From Neorhizobium sp. (GTDB taxonomy: Bacteria; Pseudomonadota; Alphaproteobacteria; Rhizobiales; Rhizobiaceae): 64,000 nt of DNA. The DNA is taken from contig JAPWKC010000004.1 in NCBI GenBank assembly GCA_028283725.1, forward strand, positions 1 to 64,000, read 5' to 3'. Position numbers and translations under genes: made by a program. Below are positions 43,332 through 52,936 of this stretch, piece by piece. How positions within the stretch are numbered: position 1 is the first letter of the stretch; each line of letters opens with the position of its first letter. The notes under the pieces were generated by a model. The model searched no databases. It had not been told where the DNA came from and worked only from the letters and a program-made list of their open reading frames with translations.

Positions 43332-44480
43332 TCAGCGCTTGTAGGTCGGCGTAATGAAGGGCAGGGCGGCAACCGTCATCGGGAGGTATTTGCCGCGAAC
43401 TTCGGCGAAAACCTGGGTGCCCGGCGTTGCCTGCGCGACCGGCAGATAGCCCATGGCGACCGGGCCCTCGACCGTCGGGCCGAACGTGCCGGAGGTGACT
43501 TCGCCGATTTCGGTTACGCCTTGCGCATCGGCATAGAGTTTCGCATGCGAGCGGACCGGCGCCTTGCCTTCCGGCTTCAGGCCGACGCGGCGGCGGGTGG
43601 TGCCGTTCGACAGTTCGCCGAGGATACGGGTTGCGCCCGGAAAGCCGCCTTCGCGATCGCCGCCCGTCTTGCGGGCCTTCTGGATTGCCCATTCGAGCGA
43701 GGCTTCGATCGGCGAGGTCGTCGTGTCGATATCGTTGCCATAGAGGCAGAGGCCGGCTTCGAGGCGCAAGGAATCACGCGCGCCAAGGCCGATTGCCTGA
43801 CAGTCGGGATGTTCGAGCAGTGCCTTGGCGACGGCGACCGCATGGGCCTGCGGCACCGAGATCTCGAAACCGTCCTCGCCGGAATAGCCCGAACGCGAGA
43901 CGATGCAATCGACGTCGTGCAGCGGTACCTCGCGCACGTCCATGAATTTCATGGCCGAGACACCGGCCCAGAGTTCGGCCAGAACCGCTTCGGCACGCGG
44001 CCCCTGAAGGGCGATCAGCGCGCGGTCTTCGAGAAGGGTGACGTCGCAGCCTTCGAGGTTCGCCTTCATATGGGCGAGGTCCTGATCCTTGCAGGCGGCG
44101 TTGACGACGACGAGAAGGTGATCGCCGCGATTGGTGATCATCAGGTCGTCGAGGATGCAGCCGTTGTCGTCGGTGAAGAAGCCGTAGCGCTGGCGGCCTT
44201 CCTTCAGCGAGAGGATATCGACCGGAACGAGCTTTTCGAGGGCAAGGGCGGCGTCGGCGTAAGAGCCGGATTTTGCCTTCACGATGACCTGGCCCATGTG
44301 GGAAACGTCGAACAGGCCGGCGGCGGCGCGGGTGTGGAGGTGTTCCTTCATCACGCCGAGCGGGTATTGCACCGGCATGTCGTAACCGGCGAACGGAACC
44401 ATCTTGGCGCCGAGTTCGAGGTGAAGCGCGTGAAGCGGGGTGATCTTCAGAGCGGTCTGATCGTTCGTTTGGTCGTCCAA
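43332..44480 (-). CDS. gcvT: Aminomethyltransferase (T protein)
   Basis: 382 residues from TTG 44480 (GGAGG six bases upstream); the ATG at 44552 would be very near the riboswitch. T-protein features: [21 protein letters not shown], and the C-terminal barrel. Transfers the methylene group to tetrahydrofolate and releases ammonia. First gene of the operon. Confidence 0.85.
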   Translation of the reverse strand: MDDQTNDQTALKITPLHALHLELGAKMVPFAGYDMPVQYPLGVMKEHLHTRAAAGLFDVSHMGQVIVKAKSGSYADAALALEKLVPVDILSLKEGRQRYGFFTDDNGCILDDLMITNRGDHLLVVVNAACKDQDLAHMKANLEGCDVTLLEDRALIALQGPRAEAVLAELWAGVSAMKFMDVREVPLHDVDCIVSRSGYSGEDGFEISVPQAHAVAVAKALLEHPDCQAIGLGARDSLRLEAGLCLYGNDIDTTTSPIEASLEWAIQKARKTGGDREGGFPGATRILGELSNGTTRRRVGLKPEGKAPVRSHAKLYADAQGVTEIGEVTSGTFGPTVEGPVAMGYLPVAQATPGTQVFAEVRGKYLPMTVAALPFITPTYKR

Positions 44481-44573
44481 GGACGCCTCCAGGTTTGGCG
44501 GGCCCGTTGTCGGGCGGCACGCCGGCTCAGATAAGGGTGCAGCCGATACCATGATCGGTGCGCCGGTTTTCGA

Positions 44574-44742
44574 GCCCCCTCTGTCCTTGTCGCCTGAGAT
44601 TGTTATCCCTTCGGCGAGCCCTCTTTTGCGGAAGGCTTCTCTCCAGAGTCCTGTCGTCTCCCGATGGTCCTTTTGCCTGAGAGTTTCCGGGGCGGTTGCT
44701 CCTTCGGCACCGCATCAAAGCGGCTTCTCCCATCGAGTGAGC
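44574..44742 (-). ncRNA. Tandem glycine riboswitch
   Basis: Read leftward, GGGAGAAGCCGC ... GGTGCCGAAGGAGCAACCGCCCC ... CTCTCAGGCAAAAGGACC forms the first aptamer, and GGAGAGAAGC ... CGCCGAAGGGATAACAATC-TCAGGCGACAAGGAC the second, the classic double glycine aptamer with conserved GGAGA and CTCTCAGG-type cores. It lies in the gcvT leader, 94 bases from the TTG, and should turn the operon on when glycine is abundant. Confidence 0.9.
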
Positions 44743-44904
44743 GCCCATTATCGGGGAGAGGCCTGCCTTGGCAAGAGGCAAATGTCGCGGCTGCCAATAT
44801 TTTTGTCGCCCGCCATGCGTCATCCCCAGAAGCGGCTTTCGCGGGCATCGATAAAATGGGATATCGGAGATGATAAAGCGCAATGAAATCGCGGGAGACA
44901 GGCG

Positions 44905-45564
44905 ATGACCGTCAGGGCTGGAATGCTCACGGCCGGGTGGGCGGCGAGACAGGCCGGAATGGCCTTTGTCATGACGCTCTGGCTCGGCGCCGGACCGGGG
45001 CAAGCCGCATCCGACACGGCAACATCCGGCACCGCGACACCGGGAGTGACCACACCTGGAATGACCAAACCGGGAATGACCAAACCGGGAATGACGACAC
45101 CCGATATGGCGACGATGCCGGGGATGAGCGCGCCGAATACCGATGCCGCATCAGCGGCCCCACAGGCAAGCGCGCATGTGGGCGATCTCACCGTCAGCGG
45201 CGGGTTCGTGCGCGCGATGCTGCCGGGCCAGCCGGTGGGCGGCGGCTATCTGACGATCCGCAACGACGGCGCCACCGACGACCGGCTCGTCTCGATCTCC
45301 TCGCCTGTCGCGGGGCGTGTCGAACTGCATGACATGGCGATGCAGGGGGCGGTAATGCGGATGCGCCGTCTCGATGACGGGCTTGCCGTGCCGGCGCGAC
45401 AGACGATCAGCCTGCAACCCGGCGGAACGCATATGATGTTTCTGAAGGTGAAGACGCCGTTCCGACAGGGCAATAGCGTGATCGTCCACCTGCGGTTCGA
45501 AAAGGCGGGCGAGGTCGATATGATATTGCCGGTGTTTTCCGCCGGGATGTCCGGGCAGGAATAG
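44905..45564 (+). CDS. PCu(A)C copper chaperone with Met-rich repeat linker
   Basis: 219 residues. After a signal peptide (ending A-G-P-G-Q-A-A) comes a Thr/Pro/Gly/Met linker with repeated T-P-G-M-T-K-P-G-M units, then the PCu(A)C domain: V-E-L-H-D-M-A-M-Q-G-A-V-M-R-M-R and G-G-T-H-M-M-F, the H/M copper-binding motif. Delivers Cu(I) to cytochrome c oxidase in the periplasm. The methionines of the linker may bind more copper. The linker repeat is visible in the DNA as tandem near-identical 15-mers. Confidence 0.8.
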   Translation: MTVRAGMLTAGWAARQAGMAFVMTLWLGAGPGQAASDTATSGTATPGVTTPGMTKPGMTKPGMTTPDMATMPGMSAPNTDAASAAPQASAHVGDLTVSGGFVRAMLPGQPVGGGYLTIRNDGATDDRLVSISSPVAGRVELHDMAMQGAVMRMRRLDDGLAVPARQTISLQPGGTHMMFLKVKTPFRQGNSVIVHLRFEKAGEVDMILPVFSAGMSGQE

Positions 45565-45763
45565 AAGACCGTCTCGAAAACCCTGCCGTGACGCGCATCG
45601 GACCCTTGCAAGGGGGCCCCGCGCGGCGAAAATCGTGAAAAAATGTGGTCGCTTGCTCGAAGCCTACCGACCGGTCTCAGCGTCTGTTAACGGAAAACAT
45701 GCAGAGATGCACAGAGAACAGAGAGGGTTCTCTGTGCCGGCAGAATTCGAGAAAGGCTCGGCG

Positions 45764-47377
45764 ATGAATAGACGACGTTCGCGGGTCATCGCGACAGCCG
45801 TGCTGCTCGGCCTGTTCGGCGCTGCCATTCCGCTTGTCGCCGTCAGCTGGGTATCGTGGCATCTGGCGCTGCGGCACGAGCAGGCCAAGCTCCAGGATGT
45901 CGCGACGCTTATCCTGCGTCGCACGGAGCGGACGTTCGGCGATGCCAAGCTCGCACTCGATTCGCTCACCTATCCGCCGATGCCGCCATGCTCGCAGAAG
46001 CATATCGCCAGAATGCGGGTGATCGCCTTCAATACGCCGTCGGTCTCCGAAGTCGGCTATTTCGAAAATGGCATTCTGCGCTGCACGTCCTGGGGTGAGG
46101 ACACGCATGCCATCCACAAGGCGCCGGTCGACTATGTCACCCGTGAGAAGCTTGAAGTGGCCACGCATGTCCGGCCGCAGTTCGGCATGGGCCGTCAGGC
46201 GCTGGCGCTTTACTACGGGCTCTACAGCGTGCTCATCGATCCCGAACGGCTGATCGATATCCTGAACGACGGCAGCGTGTCGATGTCGGTCTCCAGTCCG
46301 AAAGGCGTGATCGTCGATACCGGCGATGCGGAGGCGGCGGCTGCGCGCATGCTGGAGCCGGATGCGGGTGCGAAGGGGCTGACGGAGACTGTCGTCTATG
46401 CAACCGCCAGCGACGCCGATTTCAGGGCGATCGCCTCCGAGCCCCGCTCGGTGCTGGCAAAGACCGTGAGAGACCAGCAGCTGCTGCTCCTTCCCTTCGG
46501 AATTCTGGCCGCGCTCCTGATCATTGCGGGCGTCGTCTGGATATCGCGAAGACGCCTGTCTCCGCTTGGTGAATTGCGGGCCGCCGTGCAGGCGCGCGCG
46601 TTCGTCGTCCACTACCAGCCGATCGTCTCGCTCGAAAGCGGGGTCTGTATCGGGGCCGAGGCGCTGGTGCGGTGGCGCCGGCCCGATGGCTCCATGGTGC
46701 GGCCGGATCTCTTCATCCCGCTGGCGGAGGAGAGCGGGCTCATCCAGCCGATCACCGATCAGGTCGCCGCGCGGGTGATCGACGAGATGGGCTCACTGCT
46801 GCGCATGGATCGCCAGCTGCATATCTCGATCAACCTCAGCGCCGGCGATATCGAGACCGGCCGGGCTCTCGACGTGATCGACAGGTTGCTGGCCCGAACC
46901 GAGATCCTGCCGGCGCAGATCTCGCTGGAAGCGACCGAACGCGGCTTCATGCATATCGGAGCCGCGCAGGAAACCTTGACGAAGGCGCGCGCACGCGGCC
47001 ATGCGGTGGCGATCGACGATTTCGGCACCGGATATTCCAGCCTGCAATATCTCGAGGGGCTTTCGGTCGATACGCTGAAGATCGACAAGTCTTTCATCGA
47101 CACGATCGGGCGCAATACGGTGAAAAGCCCTGTGACCGGCCATATCATCGATCTCGCCAGGACGCTTGGCCTGTCCACCGTTGCCGAAGGGGTAGAGACG
47201 GAAGAGCAGGTGGAATACCTGCGCCGTCACGGCGTGGATTTCGCCCAGGGCTGGTATTTTTCCAAGGCGCTGCCGCCGGAAGAGTTTCTTCGCTATTGCC
47301 GGCAAAGCCGGTCTGCCGGGAAAGGTGCCGACGGCTCGGATGGTGCCGGCGGCAAGGGGCGTTTCGTCGCCGCCTGA
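45764..47377 (+). CDS. CSS-motif / EAL cyclic-di-GMP phosphodiesterase
   Basis: 537 residues from ATG 45764; an ATG at 45635 is possible. Two transmembrane helices (about 12-34 and 243-263) flank a periplasmic CSS-motif domain with P-P-C-S-Q and L-R-C-T-S-W. The EAL domain is complete: G-A-E-A-L-V-R-W, N-L-S-A-G-D, L-E-A-T-E, D-D-F-G-T-G-Y-S-S-L and A-E-G-V-E-T. Redox-sensing of the cysteine pair is proposed for this family. It would lower cyclic-di-GMP. Confidence 0.85.
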   Translation: MNRRRSRVIATAVLLGLFGAAIPLVAVSWVSWHLALRHEQAKLQDVATLILRRTERTFGDAKLALDSLTYPPMPPCSQKHIARMRVIAFNTPSVSEVGYFENGILRCTSWGEDTHAIHKAPVDYVTREKLEVATHVRPQFGMGRQALALYYGLYSVLIDPERLIDILNDGSVSMSVSSPKGVIVDTGDAEAAAARMLEPDAGAKGLTETVVYATASDADFRAIASEPRSVLAKTVRDQQLLLLPFGILAALLIIAGVVWISRRRLSPLGELRAAVQARAFVVHYQPIVSLESGVCIGAEALVRWRRPDGSMVRPDLFIPLAEESGLIQPITDQVAARVIDEMGSLLRMDRQLHISINLSAGDIETGRALDVIDRLLARTEILPAQISLEATERGFMHIGAAQETLTKARARGHAVAIDDFGTGYSSLQYLEGLSVDTLKIDKSFIDTIGRNTVKSPVTGHIIDLARTLGLSTVAEGVETEEQVEYLRRHGVDFAQGWYFSKALPPEEFLRYCRQSRSAGKGADGSDGAGGKGRFVAA

Positions 47378-47425
47378 AAATGGCGTGAGGACCGCGTCGC
47401 AGCGGCTCTGGAGCGCTCGCGCTCG

Positions 47426-47707
47426 TCAGTCGTCGTCCAGTTCGCGATAGGCGGCTTCCACCTGGCTGAGGCTTGCCTGCTGCTGCGGGTGATGGCCACC
47501 GGCAAGAAGATCGAGCGCGACGCTCGATGCGGCAACCGTCATCTCCACCGCGTCGGGATCGCTGACGCCTTCGGTCATCCTGGCATTTCTGTCGGCCTCT
47601 ATGCGGGCATCTTTCACCTTGTCCTTCACCGAAACACGGCGCTGGAGCTTGAGGCTCTCGATGTTCAAGGCGGCGGCATCTGCCGAGACTGCTACGATCT
47701 GCGTCAT
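47426..47707 (-). CDS. Conserved hypothetical protein
   Basis: 93 residues, AGGGGAAAAG before the ATG. Ala-rich helical protein (V-A-V-S-A-D-A-A-A-L-N-I-E-S-L-K-L) with a His/Gln-rich patch (G-G-H-H-P-Q-Q-Q). No family recognised. Confidence 0.55.
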   Translation of the reverse strand: MTQIVAVSADAAALNIESLKLQRRVSVKDKVKDARIEADRNARMTEGVSDPDAVEMTVAASSVALDLLAGGHHPQQQASLSQVEAAYRELDDD

Positions 47708-47911
47708 CTTTTCCCCTAAGCGTTGGAGGCAATCAGGTTAGCCGGCGGGATTTCGAGACGCTTTAACAAAACCGGCGGGATTTTACCCTTCCTGCACTTA
47801 ACTCAGCCACACGCTGCCAATGGCGCGTGAAGGTCATGATCGAAATCTGCATTTCCAGATCAACACTTCCCGAATGCGGCAAAGGCCGATCATGTGCTAT
47901 GCCGCAGGGAA

Positions 47912-49090
47912 TCAATGCTTATCCGGTCGAGTGTAGAGCATTGTCATCCTCCCGCCAAGGTTGGCGGAGGAGAGGCGTTTTTCGGCAAGTGCGGCGTAGC
48001 GGGCCCGATCTGCGGGAACAAGCGCCAGATAGGCAGGGAGCCAGGCGATCCGGTCGCCGCGGATGAGGCCATCGTCACCCTGGGGTAAACCGAGCTGCGG
48101 GGTGCCCGCAAGATGATCGATGCGCGACGGATCATGGAGGGAAGCCAGCGTGAAGCGGACGAGCCGTTGCAGTGCGCCATTGCCTTGGCTCAGGGGATGA
48201 TAGCCATTGGCTTCACCAAGCGAGGCCAGCATGACGAGCGGTGCGAGTGCGACCAGATGGTAATCCCGTGCCTTTTTGGCGCGGGCCAGTTCGAGCGGCA
48301 GCGCACCGTCTGCCGTCACCTGATCGATGCCGAGCGTGTAGCTGTCCATGCCGAATTTCAGAAAGTCAGGCCGGTCGACGGCGACGCCCACCGCTGCCAC
48401 GGCAAAGCCACCCCAGTACCGGTGGTTCTGACGATCGGACGTGCGGTCCTTGCCGTCGGTGTAGACAGGGATGGTCGCGTCTGCCAGCGTGGTCAGCCAG
48501 GCGTCGATCGGACCGGTGTCGAGATGGAGGAGCGGGGCGGCAGAGCGCGTCTGCATATAGGCCATCGCGGTGCCGGCGATGATGCGGGTGGCGCTCAGAT
48601 GGCTCTGGCGGGTTTTCAGATCCGAGAGGGCTTGGCCCTTTGCCCAGACGTCCATGGCTTTCAGCGCACAGGCGGCCGCGTCGAGCCGCTTTCCGTCGGA
48701 CAGCGTGTAGATGCTCGCCTGGCTTGCGACGAGGCTTTCGAAGGTGCGGGTCGCTTTCAGAGCTGCATCGTAGCGGTTCTTGTGGTCCGCATCGATGGTC
48801 GAATGGGTGGCGTCGCCATCTTCGTAAATGCTCGACAGGTCGAGCGTGACGACCGGCGCCGGGATGGCGATATCGCAGGCGGTCTTGCCGTTGTTGCGTT
48901 CGGGATGCGAGGCGAGCGGGAAGGGAGCGACGAGCTGTTGCCGATCCGGCGTTGCTGCGGCCGCTGCCGAGACGATCGCATCGGCGCCGATCGCTACCAG
49001 CGTCAGGAGCGGTATCGCGGCCATCATGCTTTTCATCGTCATCGTCATCGTCATTGCCATCGCCAGAATCGCCTTTGCTGCCATTCGCAT
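47912..49090 (-). CDS. Alginate-lyase-family protein (PL5-like)
   Basis: 392 residues from ATG 49090 (another start at 49174 is possible). The signal peptide starts with a Met-Thr-Met-Thr repeat (M-A-M-T-M-T-M-T-M-K) coded by tandem trinucleotide-like DNA. The PL5 catalytic pattern Q-N-H-R-Y-W-G-G is present (the usual N-N-H-R-Y-W with Q in the first place), so activity is not certain. A periplasmic polysaccharide lyase is likely; AlgL-type enzymes cut polymannuronate-like chains. Confidence 0.7.
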   Translation of the reverse strand: MRMAAKAILAMAMTMTMTMKSMMAAIPLLTLVAIGADAIVSAAAAATPDRQQLVAPFPLASHPERNNGKTACDIAIPAPVVTLDLSSIYEDGDATHSTIDADHKNRYDAALKATRTFESLVASQASIYTLSDGKRLDAAACALKAMDVWAKGQALSDLKTRQSHLSATRIIAGTAMAYMQTRSAAPLLHLDTGPIDAWLTTLADATIPVYTDGKDRTSDRQNHRYWGGFAVAAVGVAVDRPDFLKFGMDSYTLGIDQVTADGALPLELARAKKARDYHLVALAPLVMLASLGEANGYHPLSQGNGALQRLVRFTLASLHDPSRIDHLAGTPQLGLPQGDDGLIRGDRIAWLPAYLALVPADRARYAALAEKRLSSANLGGRMTMLYTRPDKH

Positions 49091-49265
49091 CGTTTCTCTG
49101 TGTTTGCGGCGAAAACGGCTTTTTGTGGAGCGGGCCTGCAGCCGGTCGTCGCCGCCTTTGTCGAGACTTTCCACAAAGACGGTGATGCGAAAAGCGGCAG
49201 GCTGGCGCTTTGGCGCCCTTTGCTCTAAAGGGCAGGGCTGATCCTAGATTTTAGAAAGAGCTTTG

Positions 49266-50255
49266 ATGGCAGGCATCGAGCATATCGCCGTTGAGCCGGA
49301 TGAAGCGGGCATGCGCCTCGACCGGTGGTTCAAGATCCACTATCCCGGTCTTGGCTTTGGACCGTTGCAGAAATTGTTGCGCTCCGGCCAGGTGCGCATA
49401 GATGGCGGACGGGTGAAGAGCGACAGCCGCGTCCAGCCCGGCCAGGTCGTGCGCATTCCGCCGATGGAGACGGACGCCAAGAAGGCCGGTCCGATCGCAT
49501 CCAAGGACCTGAAGCATGCCGGCGATTACGAATTGCTGCAGCGGATGGTGCTGCATGAGGACGACAAGGTGATCGTGCTCAACAAGCCGGCCGGCCTTGC
49601 CGTGCAGGGCGGTTCGGGCGTGGCGCGCCATATCGACCAGATGCTCGAAGCCTGGGTGAGCCCGAAGGGCGAAAAGCCGCGCCTCGTGCACCGCCTCGAC
49701 CGCGACACGTCGGGCGTGCTGGTGATTGCCCGTACCCGCGGTGCCGCACAGAAGCTGACGGCAGCATTTCGCGAACGCGACACCAAGAAGACCTACTGGT
49801 CGCTGGTGAAGGGCGTGCCGCGCAAGCGCGAGGACAAGATTTCGAGCTGGCTCGTCAAGGAACAGACGCCAGACGGAGACCGGATGCGGATCTGCCGGCA
49901 TGGGGAAGAGGGTGCCGATCATGCGGTGTCCTTCTACCGCGTGCTGGAGACGGCGGCGCAGAATCTCGCCTGGCTGGAGATGGAGCCCTATACGGGCCGC
50001 ACGCACCAGCTGCGCGTGCATGCGCTGCATATCGGCCACCCGATCATCGGCGACCCGAAATATTACGACGACGACGTCAACTGGCCGTTCCCCGGCGGCA
50101 TCCAGAAGCGGCTGCATCTTCATGCGCGGCGTATCGATATTCCGCACCCGTCCGGCGGGCGGCTTCGGATCACCGCGCCGCTGCCGCCGCATATGGTGCA
50201 GACCTGGAACCTGCTCGGCTTCGATATGGAAAACGGCCGTACCGACGACGAATGA
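49266..50255 (+). CDS. RluA/RluC-family pseudouridine synthase
   Basis: 329 residues from ATG 49266. S4 domain (M-R-L-D-R-W-F ... G-Q-V-R-I-D-G-G-R-V) followed by the catalytic domain with H-R-L-D145-R-D-T-S-G, in which the Asp is catalytic. 23S rRNA positions 955/2504/2580 would be the targets if RluC-like. Coupled to the next gene by ATGA. Confidence 0.85.
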   Translation: MAGIEHIAVEPDEAGMRLDRWFKIHYPGLGFGPLQKLLRSGQVRIDGGRVKSDSRVQPGQVVRIPPMETDAKKAGPIASKDLKHAGDYELLQRMVLHEDDKVIVLNKPAGLAVQGGSGVARHIDQMLEAWVSPKGEKPRLVHRLDRDTSGVLVIARTRGAAQKLTAAFRERDTKKTYWSLVKGVPRKREDKISSWLVKEQTPDGDRMRICRHGEEGADHAVSFYRVLETAAQNLAWLEMEPYTGRTHQLRVHALHIGHPIIGDPKYYDDDVNWPFPGGIQKRLHLHARRIDIPHPSGGRLRITAPLPPHMVQTWNLLGFDMENGRTDDE

Positions 50256-50938
50256 TGGCAGATAGCGAGAAAAAATCGATGAAGCTGGTCCTGTTCGACT
50301 GCGACGGCACGCTGGTGGACAGCGCAGCGCTGATCCACGAAACCATGCGTCGCACCTTCGTCCATTTCGGCAAGCGCGAGCCGACGGAGGCCGAGACCAA
50401 GGCGATCATCGGTCTGACGCTCGACATCGCCATCGCCCGCATGGACGGCAAGCCGCATGTGGATGCGGAGGCGACCGAGATGATGGCCTATTACAAGTCG
50501 CTGTTTTCGGTGGTGCGGCAGGATCTGGATTTTCAGGAGCCGCTGTTCGACGGTATTCGCGAGGTGGTCGATGCGATCGGTGCGCGCGAGGACCTGCTGG
50601 TCGGCGCCGTCACCGGCAAGTCGCGGCGCGGGCTCAAGCTGGTGATGGAGACGCACGGGTTCGACGCGTATTTCATCGTCGGCCGCACGGCGGATGATTG
50701 CCCGTCAAAGCCGCATCCGGCCATGGTGACGGAGTGCTGCGACGAGACCGGCATGGATGCCAAGGACACGCTCGTCATCGGCGATGCGATCTACGACATG
50801 CAGATGGCAAAGGCTGCCGGTGCCACCGCCATCGGCGTTGCCTGGGGCTATGCCTCCGTCGAAGACCTGAACCGCGCGGGGGCGGACCATATCGTCCACC
50901 ATCCCCGCGAACTTCTGCCGCTGATCGGAGGTTTCTGA
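50252..50938 (+). CDS. HAD-family hydrolase
   Basis: 228 residues. F-D-C-D-G-T-L-V-D (nucleophile Asp), V-T-G-K-S, K-P-H-P and G-D-A-I-Y-D-M are the four HAD motifs; helical cap of the phosphoglycolate-phosphatase type. Coupled with the pseudouridine synthase upstream and one base from the ATP12 gene downstream. Substrate unknown. Confidence 0.85.
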   Translation: MMADSEKKSMKLVLFDCDGTLVDSAALIHETMRRTFVHFGKREPTEAETKAIIGLTLDIAIARMDGKPHVDAEATEMMAYYKSLFSVVRQDLDFQEPLFDGIREVVDAIGAREDLLVGAVTGKSRRGLKLVMETHGFDAYFIVGRTADDCPSKPHPAMVTECCDETGMDAKDTLVIGDAIYDMQMAKAAGATAIGVAWGYASVEDLNRAGADHIVHHPRELLPLIGGF

Positions 50939-50939
50939 C

Positions 50940-51731
50940 ATGCGCGATATTTTCCCCGACCCCAATGAGGCGCTCAGCCATCCCGACCCGACGCGCCGTG
51001 CGCAGATCCAGATGCACCGGCCGCTGCCGAAGCGCTTCTATACAGAGGTCTGCGTCGCCGAGGTCGAGGACGGCCATACGATCCTGCTCGACGGCAAGGC
51101 CGTGAAGACGCCGGCCAAGAATGCGCTGGTTGCCCAGACGGCACGTCTGGCGGAATTGCTGCGCCGCGAATGGGCCGATCAGGTGGATGTCATCGATCCG
51201 CGCCGCATGCCGGTAACGCGGCTCGTCAATACCGCGATCGACGGCGTGTCCGTCGAGCCGCAGGCGGTGTTCGAGGATCTGCTGCGGTTCTCGACCAGCG
51301 ACATGCTGTGCTACCGCGCAGAGGGCCCGGAAAACCTCGTGGCCCGGCAGATCGACCAGTGGGACCCGATCCTCGACTGGGCCAGCGATGTGCTCGGCGC
51401 GCGCTTTGTGCTGATCGAAGGGATCATGCCCGCCGACCAGCCGAAAGAGGCGATCGCGGCCTTCGGTCAGGCCTTGCGGAAATACCAGACGCCGATCGAG
51501 CTTGCGGCGCTGCACACGATTACGACGCTCACCGGTTCAGCGCTTCTGGCGCTCGCCTTTGCGGAAGGTCGGATCAGCGCCGACGAGGCGTGGGCGCTTG
51601 CCCATCTCGACGAGGACTGGACCAACGAGCATTGGGGCGCCGATGCCGAGGCCGAGCACCGGCGCAAGCAGCGCCTCGAAGAGATGCAGGCGGCCTCTGC
51701 TGTTTTTGAGGCGCTGAGGCAGCGGACTTAA
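50940..51731 (+). CDS. ATP12-family F1-ATPase assembly chaperone
   Basis: 263 residues: K-R-F-Y-T-E-V, L-L-D-G-K-A-V-K-T-P, E-W-A-D-Q, D-M-L-C-Y-R-A and H-L-D-E-D-W are ATP12 motifs. Binds the F1 alpha subunit. This gene is largely restricted to alphaproteobacteria and mitochondria. Confidence 0.85.
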   Translation: MRDIFPDPNEALSHPDPTRRAQIQMHRPLPKRFYTEVCVAEVEDGHTILLDGKAVKTPAKNALVAQTARLAELLRREWADQVDVIDPRRMPVTRLVNTAIDGVSVEPQAVFEDLLRFSTSDMLCYRAEGPENLVARQIDQWDPILDWASDVLGARFVLIEGIMPADQPKEAIAAFGQALRKYQTPIELAALHTITTLTGSALLALAFAEGRISADEAWALAHLDEDWTNEHWGADAEAEHRRKQRLEEMQAASAVFEALRQRT

Positions 51732-51816
51732 TCCTTCCCTAACCCTGTTCGGCGAAACTTGCGGGCGTTCCTTCGTGTGAAAAGGTTCGGCCCGGCAAGG
51801 GCCGCAGGGTCGGTTC

Positions 51817-52305
51817 ATGTTTCGCGTTTGTATTCGTCTTGCCCTGGTGGCTGCCGCCACCCTTCCGTTGATGTCCTTCCGCATGCCGGCTGCCGACAAG
51901 GGCATTCCGAAGCTTCTCTATGACGTGCGCGGTGCAGTCGTGATGGGCGACGACGACAGTATCCCGAAGGCACTGGTTTCCTCGGCCGACAGGCAGATCG
52001 ACCAGGCCATCCGGCAGACGATGCGTTCGCTCATTCTGCCAAGGACGATCATTTCGGTGAGGATCGGCAAAATCGCGCAGGAGCCGCTGTTGATCGGCAG
52101 GCGTTACGTCACGACCGTCAATGTCCAGGCGATCTCCGTCGACAGCGGCGAGCCGGTGGCGGAAGGCTCGTTCAAGGCCTCGGCCTTCCTGTTCAGTTCG
52201 GAAGCGGCGGAAGCCGCACTGGCGGGCAAGATCTCGGAGCGGATCGCCAGCGAATTCAGGCTCGGACAGCGTCAGGATGTGCTGGCGACGGCGTTTGCAA
52301 ACTGA
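51817..52305 (+). CDS. Hypothetical exported protein
   Basis: 162 residues. N-terminal hydrophobic segment (V-C-I-R-L-A-L-V-A-A-A-T-L-P-L) is a likely signal peptide. The rest is a compact alpha/beta domain (I-D-Q-A-I-R-Q-T-M-R, V-N-V-Q-A-I-S-V-D-S-G-E-P). Often follows ATP12 in related genomes. Function unknown. Confidence 0.6.
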   Translation: MFRVCIRLALVAAATLPLMSFRMPAADKGIPKLLYDVRGAVVMGDDDSIPKALVSSADRQIDQAIRQTMRSLILPRTIISVRIGKIAQEPLLIGRRYVTTVNVQAISVDSGEPVAEGSFKASAFLFSSEAAEAALAGKISERIASEFRLGQRQDVLATAFAN

Positions 52306-52436
52306 CGTTGCAGTTATCGACGGGTCGACGTCGTCATCAAGTAAATGTGAAAACTTGACCTGACATGTTGAGTTTACGGCCTCGTCGCGCGGCCCTACCG
52401 CTTCGTGCGTCATTTTGACCCGGAGAGGTTTTCCCA

Positions 52437-52832
52437 ATGCATATATTCGAGCGATTCAGCGCCTACCGCCCCCAGTTCCTCGGGATTTTGAGGATCATTA
52501 CCGCCCTGCTTTTCGTCGAGCATGGCACGATGAAGCTGTTCGGCTTTCCCGGCGGCGGCGCCGGCATGGGCGCTCTGCCGCCGCTCTTCGTCTTCGCCGG
52601 CCTTCTGGAAGTCCTTGGCGGCCTTCTGGTGGCTGTCGGCTTCCTGACCCGGCCGATCGCCTTCCTGCTCTCGGGCGAAATGGCATTCGCCTATTTCATG
52701 TCGCATTTCCCGAAGTCGTTCTTCCCGGCAATCAACGCCGGCGATGCCGCCATCCTGTTCTGCTTCGTCTTCCTCTACCTATTCTTTGCAGGGGCTGGCG
52801 CGTTTTCGATCGATGAGCGCAAAAAGGTCTGA
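52437..52832 (+). CDS. DoxX-family membrane protein
   Basis: 131 residues, four transmembrane helices, with R-I-I-T-A-L-L-F-V-E-H-G and L-E-V-L-G-G-L-L-V-A-V-G-F. Related proteins act in redox or sulfur processes; role not clear. Followed by a strong terminator. Confidence 0.8.
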   Translation: MHIFERFSAYRPQFLGILRIITALLFVEHGTMKLFGFPGGGAGMGALPPLFVFAGLLEVLGGLLVAVGFLTRPIAFLLSGEMAFAYFMSHFPKSFFPAINAGDAAILFCFVFLYLFFAGAGAFSIDERKKV

Positions 52833-52850
52833 TCAGAGACCTTCGAGCGA

Positions 52851-52884
52851 AAAAAATGCCGGCGGTGATCCCGCCGGCATTTTT
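52851..52884. terminator. Strong bidirectional terminator
   Basis: AAAAATGCCGGCGG (52852-52865) pairs with CCGCCGGCATTTTT (52871-52884) around TGATC, T-runs on both sides. Separates doxX and the nickel transporter. Confidence 0.8.
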
Positions 52885-52936
52885 GTTCGCAAGATCCTGC
52901 CGCAACAAACAGGTTCCGGCGCCTGCCGGACGCGGC

